Of a stretch of 64,000 nt of DNA, positions 52,619 through 61,040 are shown piece by piece (the first letter of the stretch is position 1; every line of letters begins with the position of its first letter). This DNA comes from Pacificispira sp965223125 (lineage in GTDB: Bacteria > Pseudomonadota > Alphaproteobacteria > UBA8366 > Aestuariispiraceae). The stretch spans positions 434,001 through 498,000 of the forward strand of contig OZ244984.1 in assembly GCA_965223125.1 (NCBI GenBank), given 5' to 3'. A program made the position numbers and the translations under genes. Below the pieces are notes generated by a model. The model was given only the letters and a program-made list of their open reading frames with translations, had not been told where the DNA came from and ran no database searches.

Positions 52619-53120
52619 GGCTCCACTCTCCCTTTTCATATTGCTTTCAAGATAACGCACTGTGCTTTCGGAACGCGATCTGGGTCATGGCGTTCCATCG
52701 GCGGAATAATTGAACCGGGACTGTATCGATTTTGATTTCCCGTCATCACCCGCCAAAATATGCTGCTGATCAATTGACCACGATCAGCGCATGGCTTGAT
52801 TTCAGCACCTTGCCCCGCATAGCCCCATCCCTGCGCAATTCATTGCGCCGCTCCGGTTTACGATGGCATGCTGGTTATTCTGGTCCTCATCGTGAGCCGC
52901 AGAGGGCACACGACACGATTATTCAATTTTCTGCGTGCGTAGCCCGCATTTTTTGCGAGGACCGTCACCCTGTTCCTATCCTGCTTTGACCATAAAAGGC
53001 CTACAGTATTTGTTTGTTTACGATATTTCCAATGTCACCCTGCATCATGCCCGGCAAGATTAAGGCCGTCAACACAGCCCATCACCCAGTCACAAGAGCA
53101 CCAATCCAGTATGGTGCCTG
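52619..53120. other. 502-base gap between two TAXI receptor genes
   Basis: No credible gene. It contains an inverted repeat GGAACGC (52670-52676) / GCGTTCC (52689-52695) about 52 bases before the receptor start, placed like an operator or leader hairpin of the receptor-permease-uspA transcript. A weak hairpin GCACC/GGTGC at about 53098-53117, followed on the minus strand by TCTTGTG, may be a poor terminator for the second TAXI gene. Promoter boxes were not clear. Confidence 0.45.
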
Positions 53121-54116
53121 TCACTGACCTGCGACGCCCAGCGCTTCCGCCGCTGCCGGATGCATCGGTGCGAACAGGGACGCGCTGGTCAAATCTTCAA
53201 TGGCAATTGTGGAAAAGGCTGGATGGGCCTCATTCAACCGGGAAAGTCCGCGGGCAATGGCCTTGGTCAACCCGGCAACCATCGCGGAATCCGCATCCTG
53301 GGTAGTAACCAGAACCGGTCGCAGACCAACCGTCTTCACCGGTACCGACTGTCCTGGATAGGTCCGTGCAGGAATGACCACCTGCGCATAACCGGGCAGA
53401 TCGCCAAGCAGACTCGACACTTCTCCATCGGTGAAGGAAAGCGGTGTTATCCCGCAACGCCGCCCCGCCGCCGCGAGATATTCCGCCGGATGGACCGCCA
53501 TCACGACAACTGCATCCGTCTGACCGTCGCACAGCCGGTCAATCGCTGTCGCAACCGGTTCTGAACTCACCTCCGCCAGATCACCCCGATCCAGTCCGGC
53601 CGTAGCCAGCGCGACATTCGCCAATATACCCCGATAGCTCGTCTCGCTGCCAATGCTGACACGTTTGCCTTTCAGATCCCCGATACTGGAAATCGGCCCG
53701 GTTGCCTTGGCAAAGACCGTGAATGCCTCCGTATAGAACCCGGCAATCGAGCGCAGGCTGTCCACAGGACCGGATTCCTGAAACCGGCTGCTGCCTTGCA
53801 CGGCATGATGAAGCCAGTCGCTCTGCACGATGGCGAACGGCATCAGCCCCTGTCGCAGCGCATCGATTGCCTTAGCACTGTCGGCAAGACTGGCTACGGC
53901 GCATTGCGTCGTCGTGCCGTCGGTGTCGAGCAGACGGCAGATTGTGCCCGCCAGCGGAAAATAGAGACCGAAGGGAAGACCGCCGCCGATCAGGACATGT
54001 TCTCCGCCACCCGGCAGGTCCAGTTCCACCGTCGCCGACTGTGCCGCAACCGCACCACTGAAAGAGATGCAGCCAAGTGCGAACAGTGCGCCGAATGTTG
54101 CCGTGCGAAATCCCAT
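53121..54116 (-). CDS. Second TAXI-family solute receptor
   Basis: A 331-residue exported TAXI-type protein, divergent from its neighbour at 51653. A signal peptide (TATFGALFALGCISFSGAVA) precedes VLIGGGLPFGLYFPLAGTICRLLD, a degenerate form of the TGGxxGxYYxxG signature. FAIVQSDWLHHAVQGS and SIGDLKGKRVSIGSETSYRG are conserved, and the C-terminus ends SLFAPMHPAAAEALGV. No permease accompanies it directly. The start is either 54116 (AGAGG seven bases upstream) or 54131, whose ATG overlaps the preceding stop. It is co-transcribed with the cleavage enzyme and aminotransferase genes. Confidence 0.88.
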   Translation of the reverse strand: MGFRTATFGALFALGCISFSGAVAAQSATVELDLPGGGEHVLIGGGLPFGLYFPLAGTICRLLDTDGTTTQCAVASLADSAKAIDALRQGLMPFAIVQSDWLHHAVQGSSRFQESGPVDSLRSIAGFYTEAFTVFAKATGPISSIGDLKGKRVSIGSETSYRGILANVALATAGLDRGDLAEVSSEPVATAIDRLCDGQTDAVVVMAVHPAEYLAAAGRRCGITPLSFTDGEVSSLLGDLPGYAQVVIPARTYPGQSVPVKTVGLRPVLVTTQDADSAMVAGLTKAIARGLSRLNEAHPAFSTIAIEDLTSASLFAPMHPAAAEALGVAGQ

Positions 54117-54127
54117 CTCTAAACCTC

Positions 54128-54955
54128 TCATATCAGTCCAAGTATCCTGCGCGCCGCCGTTTCACTGGCGACGTCACGCCCCATCAGCATGGCGTGCGCC
54201 GCCACCTGTGCGATAAGGGCGGCATTGTCGGGCGCGATGCCCCCATTCGCAAGCATCAGATTATTCTCAAATCCAAGACGGCAATGACCGCCCAACGCCG
54301 CCGCTGTCAGACCACAAGCTGCTTCCCTTGGTCCAAAAGCACAGACCGCCCAAGGATTCAGCAAGCCTTCCTCCTTCGCCGCTGCCAGGAATGGCAGCAA
54401 ATCAGCCGGATCCGAAGTCTGGGTCCGACTGTAGCGCCCCAGAACATAGAGCACAAAAGCACCCTCACCCGACAGCACGCCGCGTCGTTGCAGATCGGCA
54501 AAACGCCTGACATCGTCGGCATCGTAGAGAATATATTGCGGGAAGACCGCCTCCTGCGCCATCCAGTTGGAAAATTCGGCGAAAACAGCCTCATCTTCCG
54601 CCGTGGCGCAAAGTTCCCGAATCGCCAAGGATACCGCCTCCGGGCACAAATCCCGAACCATCGCGCGCTGTTCGTCGGAGGTATAGAGTCCGACAGCCTC
54701 GGATGTCACCTGAATGATGAATTCCGGTCCTGCCTGCCGCCGAACCGATGCCATCGCCGCACGATAGAGGTCGGAGTCCAGCGTATGCAAACCCGCCGCG
54801 TCCCGAACATGAAGATGGATCATCACCGCGCCTGCCTCGCGGCATTCCGCTGCCGTCCGACCAATCTCCTCCGCTGTCATCGGCAGGGCGGGATGGTCGG
54901 CCTTGGTCTTGCGGGCACCGTTCGGGGCGACGGCCAGGATCAGCGGTTCCGCCAT
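54128..54955 (-). CDS. Beta-keto acid cleavage enzyme (BKACE, DUF849)
   Basis: A 275-residue TIM-barrel enzyme of the BKACE family, which condenses a beta-keto acid with acetyl-CoA to give acetoacetate and a new acyl-CoA. LILAVAPNGARKTKADHPALP and AAECREAGAVMIHLHVRDAAG are conserved, the latter with the HxH zinc ligands. TSEAVGLYTSDEQRAM, CAFGPREAACGLTAAALGGHCRLGFENN (core GGHCRLGFENNL with the remaining zinc ligands) complete the active site. The residue set does not tell me the substrate. It starts at ATG 54955, or GTG 54958, directly after the aminotransferase stop. Confidence 0.92.
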   Translation of the reverse strand: MAEPLILAVAPNGARKTKADHPALPMTAEEIGRTAAECREAGAVMIHLHVRDAAGLHTLDSDLYRAAMASVRRQAGPEFIIQVTSEAVGLYTSDEQRAMVRDLCPEAVSLAIRELCATAEDEAVFAEFSNWMAQEAVFPQYILYDADDVRRFADLQRRGVLSGEGAFVLYVLGRYSRTQTSDPADLLPFLAAAKEEGLLNPWAVCAFGPREAACGLTAAALGGHCRLGFENNLMLANGGIAPDNAALIAQVAAHAMLMGRDVASETAARRILGLI

Positions 54956-54958
54956 CAC

Positions 54959-56296
54959 TCAGGACAGTCCGGCATCGGCCAGTGCCGCGTCAACGGCCTG
55001 CCCCAGCTTGTCGACAATCTCGTCCACATGGCTGTCCTCGATAATGAAAGGCGGGGCCAGCAGAATGTGGTTGCCCCGCTTGCCATCTATCGTACCACCA
55101 CCGGGATAGCACATCAGGCCCTGAGCCATCGCATGTCGCTTGATCCCCAGATGAATCCTGTGGGAAGGATCAAGCGGTTCTTTCGTTGTACGATCAGCGA
55201 CCAGTTCCAGGCCGATGAACAGACCACGACCCCGGATATCACCAATCAGTGGATGGTTGCCGAACCGGGAATTCAGGCGCTCCATCAACTGTGCGCCGCG
55301 CCGGACCACATTGTCCAGCAGGCGATCCTCCTCAATCACCTTCTGAACCGCCAGGGCCGCCGACGCCGCAACGGGATGGCCCATATAGGTGTGACCATGC
55401 TGGAAGAAACCCGACCCGTCGCGAATCGTCTCATAGATTGCTGCACTGCACAGGGTCGCACCAATTGGCTGATAGCCTGCACCCAATCCCTTCGCGATGG
55501 CGACAATGTCCGGGATCACATCCTCCTGGGCACAGGCAAAGAGCGATCCCGTCCGACCCATTCCGCACATAACCTCGTCCAGGATCAGTAGAATCCCGTA
55601 CCGGGTGCAAATCTCCCGAATCCGCTTCAAATAACCTGGAACCGGGACCAGTGCGCCTGACGTCGCCCCGACCACCGGTTCGGCCACGAAGGCGATGACC
55701 TTCTCCGGCCCCACGGCCAGCAGACGCGCCTCCAACTCATCGGCAACCCGCAGCCCGTATTCCTCAAGCGTCTCATCCGCGCGCCGGTCGCGATAGGCAT
55801 AACAAGGGGCAACATGTTCGACATCGATCAGGATCGGCGAGAATTGTTCGCGCCGCCACTGATTGCCGCCAACCGCCAGCGCACCCAGCGTATTGCCATG
55901 ATAGCTCTGCCGCCGGGCGATGAAGTGTCGGCGATGGCCCTCCCCCTTCTCCCAGAAATACTGATGCGCCATCTTCAGGGCGGCCTCCACGGCTTCGGAC
56001 CCGCCAGAGACGAAATAGACATAATCCAATCCACCCGGCGCCCGCGCCGTCAGGAACTCCGCCAGTTCCTCCAGCGGTTCATTGGTGAAAAAGCCGGTAT
56101 GCGTGAAGGCGATGGCATCGACCTGATCCTTGATCGCCTGAGTCACGCGAGGGTGGGAATGGCCGAGGCAACTGACCGCCGCACCACCGGATGCGTCGAG
56201 ATAGCGCTTTCCCGCAGCATCGATGACATAGCACCCATCACCGCGCAGAGCGACAGGTAGGGGCGGGCCGCAGGTTCGATGGAAGACATGGCTCAT
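54959..56296 (-). CDS. Class III aminotransferase
   Basis: A 445-residue PLP enzyme of the omega-amino acid / beta-alanine-pyruvate aminotransferase type. GKRYLDASGGAAVSCLGHSHPRV opens the fold; FVSGGSEAVEAALKMAHQYF holds the phosphate-binding turn; LILDEVMCGMGRTGSLFACA holds the Asp that contacts the pyridine ring; VAIAKGLGAGYQPIGATL has the PLP lysine. QHGHTYMGHPVAASAAL and GRGLFIGLELVADRTT are conserved. First gene of the island operon; the cleavage enzyme starts within a few bases of its stop. A beta- or omega-amino acid is a likely substrate. Confidence 0.94.
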   Translation of the reverse strand: MSHVFHRTCGPPLPVALRGDGCYVIDAAGKRYLDASGGAAVSCLGHSHPRVTQAIKDQVDAIAFTHTGFFTNEPLEELAEFLTARAPGGLDYVYFVSGGSEAVEAALKMAHQYFWEKGEGHRRHFIARRQSYHGNTLGALAVGGNQWRREQFSPILIDVEHVAPCYAYRDRRADETLEEYGLRVADELEARLLAVGPEKVIAFVAEPVVGATSGALVPVPGYLKRIREICTRYGILLILDEVMCGMGRTGSLFACAQEDVIPDIVAIAKGLGAGYQPIGATLCSAAIYETIRDGSGFFQHGHTYMGHPVAASAALAVQKVIEEDRLLDNVVRRGAQLMERLNSRFGNHPLIGDIRGRGLFIGLELVADRTTKEPLDPSHRIHLGIKRHAMAQGLMCYPGGGTIDGKRGNHILLAPPFIIEDSHVDEIVDKLGQAVDAALADAGLS

Positions 56297-56320
56297 CGTA
56301 TGGATCTCTCTGATGCTACA

Positions 56321-57043
56321 TCAGGTGGCTTGATCGGCCTGCGCCGAAAGCTCCGCCTGATATATCCGCTCGCCCTCGGTCAGCGTCCAGGAAATCATGC
56401 GTTTCAGGATCTTACCCAGCGCCTCGTCAAAGCCTTGCACGATTTCTACCATGGAAGGACCGGGTGCCGGTATCAGATACTCGACCGTCTTGGACCCGAC
56501 AATACTGCGCTGGGGCATCATGACCAGTTTCGCATTCATCCTCACACGGATGATGGGCGCATTGCCTTCAGGTATCGCCTGACCATTGGCATCGACAAAT
56601 TCGGCCTGAAACTCCCGCAAATCTGTTTTCAATATGAAATCGGATCGCAGGCCAATTGCCTGCCGTCCGACAGAAACAATCCTGTTCGAATTCTCGAAGC
56701 TTTCAATCAGCAATGTCTGGATCATGTTCGGCGCACTGTCCGTCCAGGCGGCTCGGGCGAAATATTCCAGCTCAATCTGGGATCGACGCAATGCGATCCG
56801 CGACGAGGCGATCCCGGCCGCCGCCAGCGGTGGCTCGACCAGCAACTGCCAGGAAACCGCCGGCAGGTCGTCATCGAACGTGCTTTTTGGCGTCAAAACG
56901 TAGATCCGTGCCAGATCGCCACTACCCGGCAGCTTAAGCGAGCAGCCCGACAGCGCGGTTCCAGCGAGCAGGACAGAAAGTCCTGCCGCCACATGGCGGC
57001 GCGACAGGGGTTGCTGGACCACCGTTTCTATCAGCTTCGTCAT
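56321..57043 (-). CDS. ABC-type transport auxiliary lipoprotein (Mla/Pqi associated)
   Basis: A 240-residue lipoprotein. HVAAGLSVLLAGTALSGC is a lipoprotein signal with lipobox LSGC (Cys at about residue 34). The domain after it has ARIYVLTPKSTFDDDLP and WQLLVEPPLAAAGIASSRIALR, as in the ABC_trans_aux (YmbA/PqiC) family. These bridge MCE proteins to the outer membrane in lipid transport. It overlaps the MCE gene's stop by four bases (ATGA), and is last in the mlaE-mlaF-mlaD-lipoprotein operon. Confidence 0.9.
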   Translation of the reverse strand: MTKLIETVVQQPLSRRHVAAGLSVLLAGTALSGCSLKLPGSGDLARIYVLTPKSTFDDDLPAVSWQLLVEPPLAAAGIASSRIALRRSQIELEYFARAAWTDSAPNMIQTLLIESFENSNRIVSVGRQAIGLRSDFILKTDLREFQAEFVDANGQAIPEGNAPIIRVRMNAKLVMMPQRSIVGSKTVEYLIPAPGPSMVEIVQGFDEALGKILKRMISWTLTEGERIYQAELSAQADQAT

Positions 57044-58419
57044 TGTACTTCATAACCTCGCTGGGAATCGCCAAAGAAGAACTGTGCCGGATCCCGTTCG
57101 ATCTGGTTCGTGATCCGGCTCAGAGAGGAAACCAGAATCCGCATTTCCGAGAGAAGCTGGGTGAATTCATACAGGCCACTGTTGCTGAAATTCGTCACCG
57201 GCTCCCGATTTTCCTTAATCAGCAATGCCGCCTCGTCCGCCGCCGCCGCAATGCTGACAGCCGCCGCACGCAATTCTCCGGAAATCGCACTGAAATTCTG
57301 AACCGCCTTTGTTGCATCCGTGGCGACGCTGTTGACCATCGGTGAAATCGTGCTGGCAAGGTCACCATAGCGCCCCATCGTATCCTCCGCCGTATCGGCA
57401 ACTGAATCGATCCGAACCGTCGCAGTCCGCATCAGGGTGTCGACGTTCTCCAGTGAGTCTTTCGCCCGTTCCAGCAAACCTGCAATACGGTCATCCGTCT
57501 GAAGGATGGTATTATCCAATCGCCCGATCGTTACCAGAAGCTGGTTTGACACGGTGGTCACCTGGGTCCGCATATCGTCACCCAAGGCCGTGAAATTCTG
57601 CATCGTCGCATTGGCACTGTCGAGGATCGGCGATACTTCCAGGGCAAGACCATCCATCCGGGCGGTAAATCCACGCAGATCCTGCACAAGGCTGCGGGCC
57701 TCCGTGATCGTGTCTTCCGTCGCACCCGCGATCCCGTCGGCCCTGTCAGCGAAGGCAGTAACCAGGCGTTCAGCCTCCGCCGTCGTACGCTTCACCTGTT
57801 CCATCATCCCGGCCCCTTCCTGCAACAACAGGGCGACATCTTCGGAACTGTCGGACAGGGCACCCGAGAACCGATCAATATTGGCAAGCGTACTCTGGAT
57901 ATGGGCGATATTCTCCTCATTCAGCAGTTTGGTTGCCTGTTCCGAGACAGCGCGTAGATTCTGCATGATCTCCGGTGCATTCTCGAAAACCTGTTGCAGC
58001 GCGGATTTCTCCGAGCGGATTTCCGGTCTCTCCTGACCTGGCCGCGCGGTCAGGGGCGGTGCCGATTCCGTACCCCCATTGATCTGGATGAACCCAACAC
58101 CGGTGATACCCTGGGATTCGAGCCGCGCCACGGCATCTTCCCGGATGGGCGTATCCTTCGGTACGTCGATGATAACCTGTATCTCCCCGAACCGGTCCGG
58201 GCTGATCCGCATATCGGCAACGGAGCCTATGGGAATGCCGCCATAGCGTACCGGACTGCCCACCGAAAGGCCGGTCACGGACCCCTGAAAAAAGATGTCA
58301 TATCGGGTGGTATCATCCCCTACCCGCAGATCGGCCAGCCATACGACCGCCGCCACCAGTGCGATAAAGAATGACAGCACAAATGCGCCGACGATAACGA
58401 AACTGGCCCGTGTCTCCAT
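57040..58419 (-). CDS. mlaD: MCE-domain (MlaD-like) lipid transport protein
   Basis: A 459-residue inner-membrane protein. One N-terminal helix (residues 7-28, FVIVGAFVLSFFIALVAAVV) is followed by a single MCE domain (about 38-117, with FQGSVTGLSVGSPVRYGGIPIG and GITGVGFIQINGG) and a very long helical region (about 140-440) with heptad-like spacing. It probably forms a hexameric channel or tube for phospholipid movement between membranes. The length exceeds E. coli MlaD (183) and is nearer Mce/MlaD proteins of alphaproteobacteria. It lies 54 bases after mlaF and overlaps the lipoprotein gene. Confidence 0.93.
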   Translation of the reverse strand: METRASFVIVGAFVLSFFIALVAAVVWLADLRVGDDTTRYDIFFQGSVTGLSVGSPVRYGGIPIGSVADMRISPDRFGEIQVIIDVPKDTPIREDAVARLESQGITGVGFIQINGGTESAPPLTARPGQERPEIRSEKSALQQVFENAPEIMQNLRAVSEQATKLLNEENIAHIQSTLANIDRFSGALSDSSEDVALLLQEGAGMMEQVKRTTAEAERLVTAFADRADGIAGATEDTITEARSLVQDLRGFTARMDGLALEVSPILDSANATMQNFTALGDDMRTQVTTVSNQLLVTIGRLDNTILQTDDRIAGLLERAKDSLENVDTLMRTATVRIDSVADTAEDTMGRYGDLASTISPMVNSVATDATKAVQNFSAISGELRAAAVSIAAAADEAALLIKENREPVTNFSNSGLYEFTQLLSEMRILVSSLSRITNQIERDPAQFFFGDSQRGYEVQ

Positions 58420-58473
58420 GACGTCAGGTAACCCCCATCCTGTGCATCTCCCCCATTTGCTCCGCCAAACTGA

Positions 58474-59259
58474 TCATTCCGCCGCCAAGCCTCCCACAGC
58501 CCGGGCGCGGGGACCATGAAAATAGTCGCGCAACCAAGGATGATCCGCCGCCATCAGGTCAGCCATGGTACCGACCATGACTTTTTTGTCCACCAGCGCC
58601 GCGATGCGGTCGCAGATCGCCGCCAGGCTATCCAGATCGTGCGTCACCATGAAGACGGTCAGTCCGAGACTGCCCTGAAGTGAGCGGATCAACTGATCAA
58701 AGGCCGCGGCCCCGATGGGATCCAGGCCTGCCGTCGGCTCATCCAGAAAAACCACATCCGGGTCCAGCGACAGGGCGCGGGCCAACCCGGCGCGTTTGCG
58801 CATTCCACCGGACAGTTGGGAAGGAAGCTTGGCCCCGGCATCTGGCGGCAATCCGACCATGGCGATCTTAAGCGCCGCCAGTTCATCCATCAGCACCTGC
58901 GGCATGTCGTGATGTTCCCGCATCGGAACCTGGATATTCTCCGCAACCGTCAGGGAAGAGAACAGCGCCCCATCCTGAAACAGAACCCCGATCCGGGTTC
59001 TGAGGACCGTCCGGGCAGCTATATCCGCCTTCCAGATATCTGTGCCGAGCAGTTCCACCGTCCCGGCGGAAGGGCGGTGCAGGCCGATGATCTCTCTCAG
59101 CAATACTGATTTTCCGGTCCCGGAACCACCAACAACCCCAAGAACCTCACCTTGTCGTACGTCCAGATCCAGCCCGTCATGGATGACCTGTGTGCCGAAC
59201 CGGGTCTGCAATCCCCGCACCCGTATCGCGATTCCGTCCTGATCCAGCAGTTCGCTCAT
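58474..59259 (-). CDS. mlaF: ABC transporter ATP-binding protein (MlaF-like)
   Basis: A 261-residue ATPase. Walker A is GGSGTGKS (44-51), the Q-loop lies near GVLFQDGALFSSLTVAENIQ, the signature is LSGGMRKRAGLARALSLDPD, Walker B is VVFLDEPTAGLDPI, and the H-loop His is in FMVTHDLDSL. The Q-loop sequence FQDGALF is typical of the Mla/Ttg2A group. It powers lipid transport through the MlaE permease, its upstream neighbour (three bases apart). Confidence 0.96.
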   Translation of the reverse strand: MSELLDQDGIAIRVRGLQTRFGTQVIHDGLDLDVRQGEVLGVVGGSGTGKSVLLREIIGLHRPSAGTVELLGTDIWKADIAARTVLRTRIGVLFQDGALFSSLTVAENIQVPMREHHDMPQVLMDELAALKIAMVGLPPDAGAKLPSQLSGGMRKRAGLARALSLDPDVVFLDEPTAGLDPIGAAAFDQLIRSLQGSLGLTVFMVTHDLDSLAAICDRIAALVDKKVMVGTMADLMAADHPWLRDYFHGPRARAVGGLAAE

Positions 59260-59262
59260 GCC

Positions 59263-60393
59263 TCAGATCCCCAATGTCGAGAACAGGATGGCGAACAGCG
59301 CCGTCGCAACGATGACCAGGAAAATCGATTCGACGACAGAAGTCGTGGTCTGGCGTCCCACGCTCTCTGCCGTACGTTCCACCTTCAAACCTTCATAGCA
59401 GCCGACTATGGCAATGATGTACGCATGGACTGGGGCCTTAACGAGACCGACGATAAAATCGTTCAGATCTACCGCCTTGCGCAGGGCAGTAACGAACTGG
59501 GTCGGCGATATGTCCAGCGCCAGCACCGTCATCACGCCACCGCCCAGAATACCCATGATGGAGGCGAAGAAGGCGAGGAACGGCAGTGTGATCATCAGAG
59601 CGACCACTCGGGGCTGGACCAGCACCTCGACCGGATCCAGGCCAAGCGTCCCCATCGCATCGATTTCCTCATTCACTTTCATCGTACCAATCTGCGCGGT
59701 GAAGGCGGAACCGGATCGCCCGGCGATCATGATTGCGGTGATCAGCACCGCCACTTCACGCAGCATCGATAAGCCGACCAGATTGACGGTGAAAATCTCC
59801 GCCCCGAACTCGCGCAGTTGATCCGACATCAGATAGGCCAGAACAACACCAATCAGAAAAGACAGCAGGCCGACAATGGGCAGAGCGTTCACACCGGTCT
59901 GTTCAATCTGCGTGACCAGCGCCTTGATCCGGAAACGGGAAGGCGCGCGCAGCGATTTCCCCATCACGACGGTGACAAGGCCAATGAAGTTCAGAAGCTC
60001 AATCCCCTTAGCCCCGGTCGCGTGGACACTGCGCCCGATGCGCTCCAGCAGACGCAGAAAGACATTGCCTGGCGGCACGTGAAGCAAACCCGGGCGATCC
60101 GCTGTGGCAACGATTTCAAGCATCGGGCGATGATGCGGGGCAACACCGACGAAATCCACCGAATGCCCGTCCCGCCGCAAACGCGCGGCGGTGCGAAACA
60201 GAAGCCATGCCCCCGCGCTGTCGAGTCGCTCAAGCGAAGCCAGATCAAAGACGACACGATCCCCCGGTCCCGGCTTTAATCCGCTTATCCGGCTGTCAAG
60301 GCGGGCCACCCCGGCGACGGTCCAGCATCCGCCGGCACTGACCAGCAGATAGGATCCCTCGCTGTCGGTTCGCATCCAGCCGTCGGTATTCAT
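59263..60393 (-). CDS. mlaE: MlaE-family permease with N-terminal STAS domain
   Basis: A 376-residue protein. Residues 1-105 form a STAS-like domain (VVFDLASLERLDSAGAWLLF), here fused to the permease rather than being a separate MlaB as in E. coli. The permease begins about residue 120, with NALPIVGLLSFLIGVVLAYL, IAGRSGSAFTAQIGTMKVNEEIDAM (core AGRSGSAFTAQIGTM, the family signature) and LEVLVQPRVVALMI-type sequence (here PVEVLVQPRVVALM). About five to six helices are seen. First gene of the lipid transport operon, divergent from apt. Confidence 0.95.
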   Translation of the reverse strand: MNTDGWMRTDSEGSYLLVSAGGCWTVAGVARLDSRISGLKPGPGDRVVFDLASLERLDSAGAWLLFRTAARLRRDGHSVDFVGVAPHHRPMLEIVATADRPGLLHVPPGNVFLRLLERIGRSVHATGAKGIELLNFIGLVTVVMGKSLRAPSRFRIKALVTQIEQTGVNALPIVGLLSFLIGVVLAYLMSDQLREFGAEIFTVNLVGLSMLREVAVLITAIMIAGRSGSAFTAQIGTMKVNEEIDAMGTLGLDPVEVLVQPRVVALMITLPFLAFFASIMGILGGGVMTVLALDISPTQFVTALRKAVDLNDFIVGLVKAPVHAYIIAIVGCYEGLKVERTAESVGRQTTTSVVESIFLVIVATALFAILFSTLGI

Positions 60394-60512
60394 TCACCCT
60401 CCACCCCGATACCGCGTTGCAGGACACCGCACCAAACCGTAAACTGACGCATAAGCCTGCCCGCGATCTTACCCGCCTGTGACCTAACCCAACTATGACC
60501 TTAGAGGTACCT

Positions 60513-61028
60513 ATGGACCTGACGCAACATATCCGAACGATTCCCGACTTTCCGAAACCCGGTATTCTTTTCTACGATATTTCGACCCTGCTTGCCCACC
60601 CGCAGGCATGGCGTCACTGCGTCCTGGAACTGGCCGGTATCGTGCGGGACTGGTCGCCGGATTTGCTGGTCGGCATTGAAAGCCGGGGATTTCTGACCGC
60701 CGCCCCCCTGGCTCTGGAACTGGAGCTTGGTTTCGCCATGGTACGCAAGCAGGGGAAGCTGCCCGGCAAGACCGTCAGCCATGTCTATGAGCTGGAATAT
60801 GGCAGCGATACGGTGGAAATTCAGGCCGACGCGATCCATCCCGGTCAGCGGGTCGTGGTTCTAGACGATCTGATGGCCACCGGCGGCACGATGAGCGCGG
60901 CCATCGAACTGATCGAAAAGGTCGGTGGAATCGTCGCGGGCGTAGCCTGTATCATCGAACTGGAAGGGCTGGGCGGGCGCGACGAGATCTCGGTCCCTTT
61001 CGAATCTCTGGTCCGCTTCGAAATCTGA
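60513..61028 (+). CDS. apt: Adenine phosphoribosyltransferase
   Basis: A 171-residue purine salvage enzyme that makes AMP from adenine and PRPP. IRTIPDFPKPGILFYDISTLL is the family N-terminus. GIESRGFLTAAPLALELELGF and VRKQGKLPGKTVSHVYELEYG (core RKQGKLPG) are substrate and flexible-loop segments. The PRPP loop is VVVLDDLMATGGTMSAAIEL. The start at 60513 (MDLTQH) has AGAGG six bases upstream; the in-frame ATG at 60495 lies too far up. It is convergent with the amidase gene. Confidence 0.96.
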   Translation: MDLTQHIRTIPDFPKPGILFYDISTLLAHPQAWRHCVLELAGIVRDWSPDLLVGIESRGFLTAAPLALELELGFAMVRKQGKLPGKTVSHVYELEYGSDTVEIQADAIHPGQRVVVLDDLMATGGTMSAAIELIEKVGGIVAGVACIIELEGLGGRDEISVPFESLVRFEI

Positions 61029-61040
61029 TCCACCTGCAAG

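Noticed and set aside
54077..55591. 504-residue plus-strand ORF opposite the cleavage enzyme and aminotransferase
   Set aside because: Both opposite genes are certain; the ORF has shadow composition and no motif.
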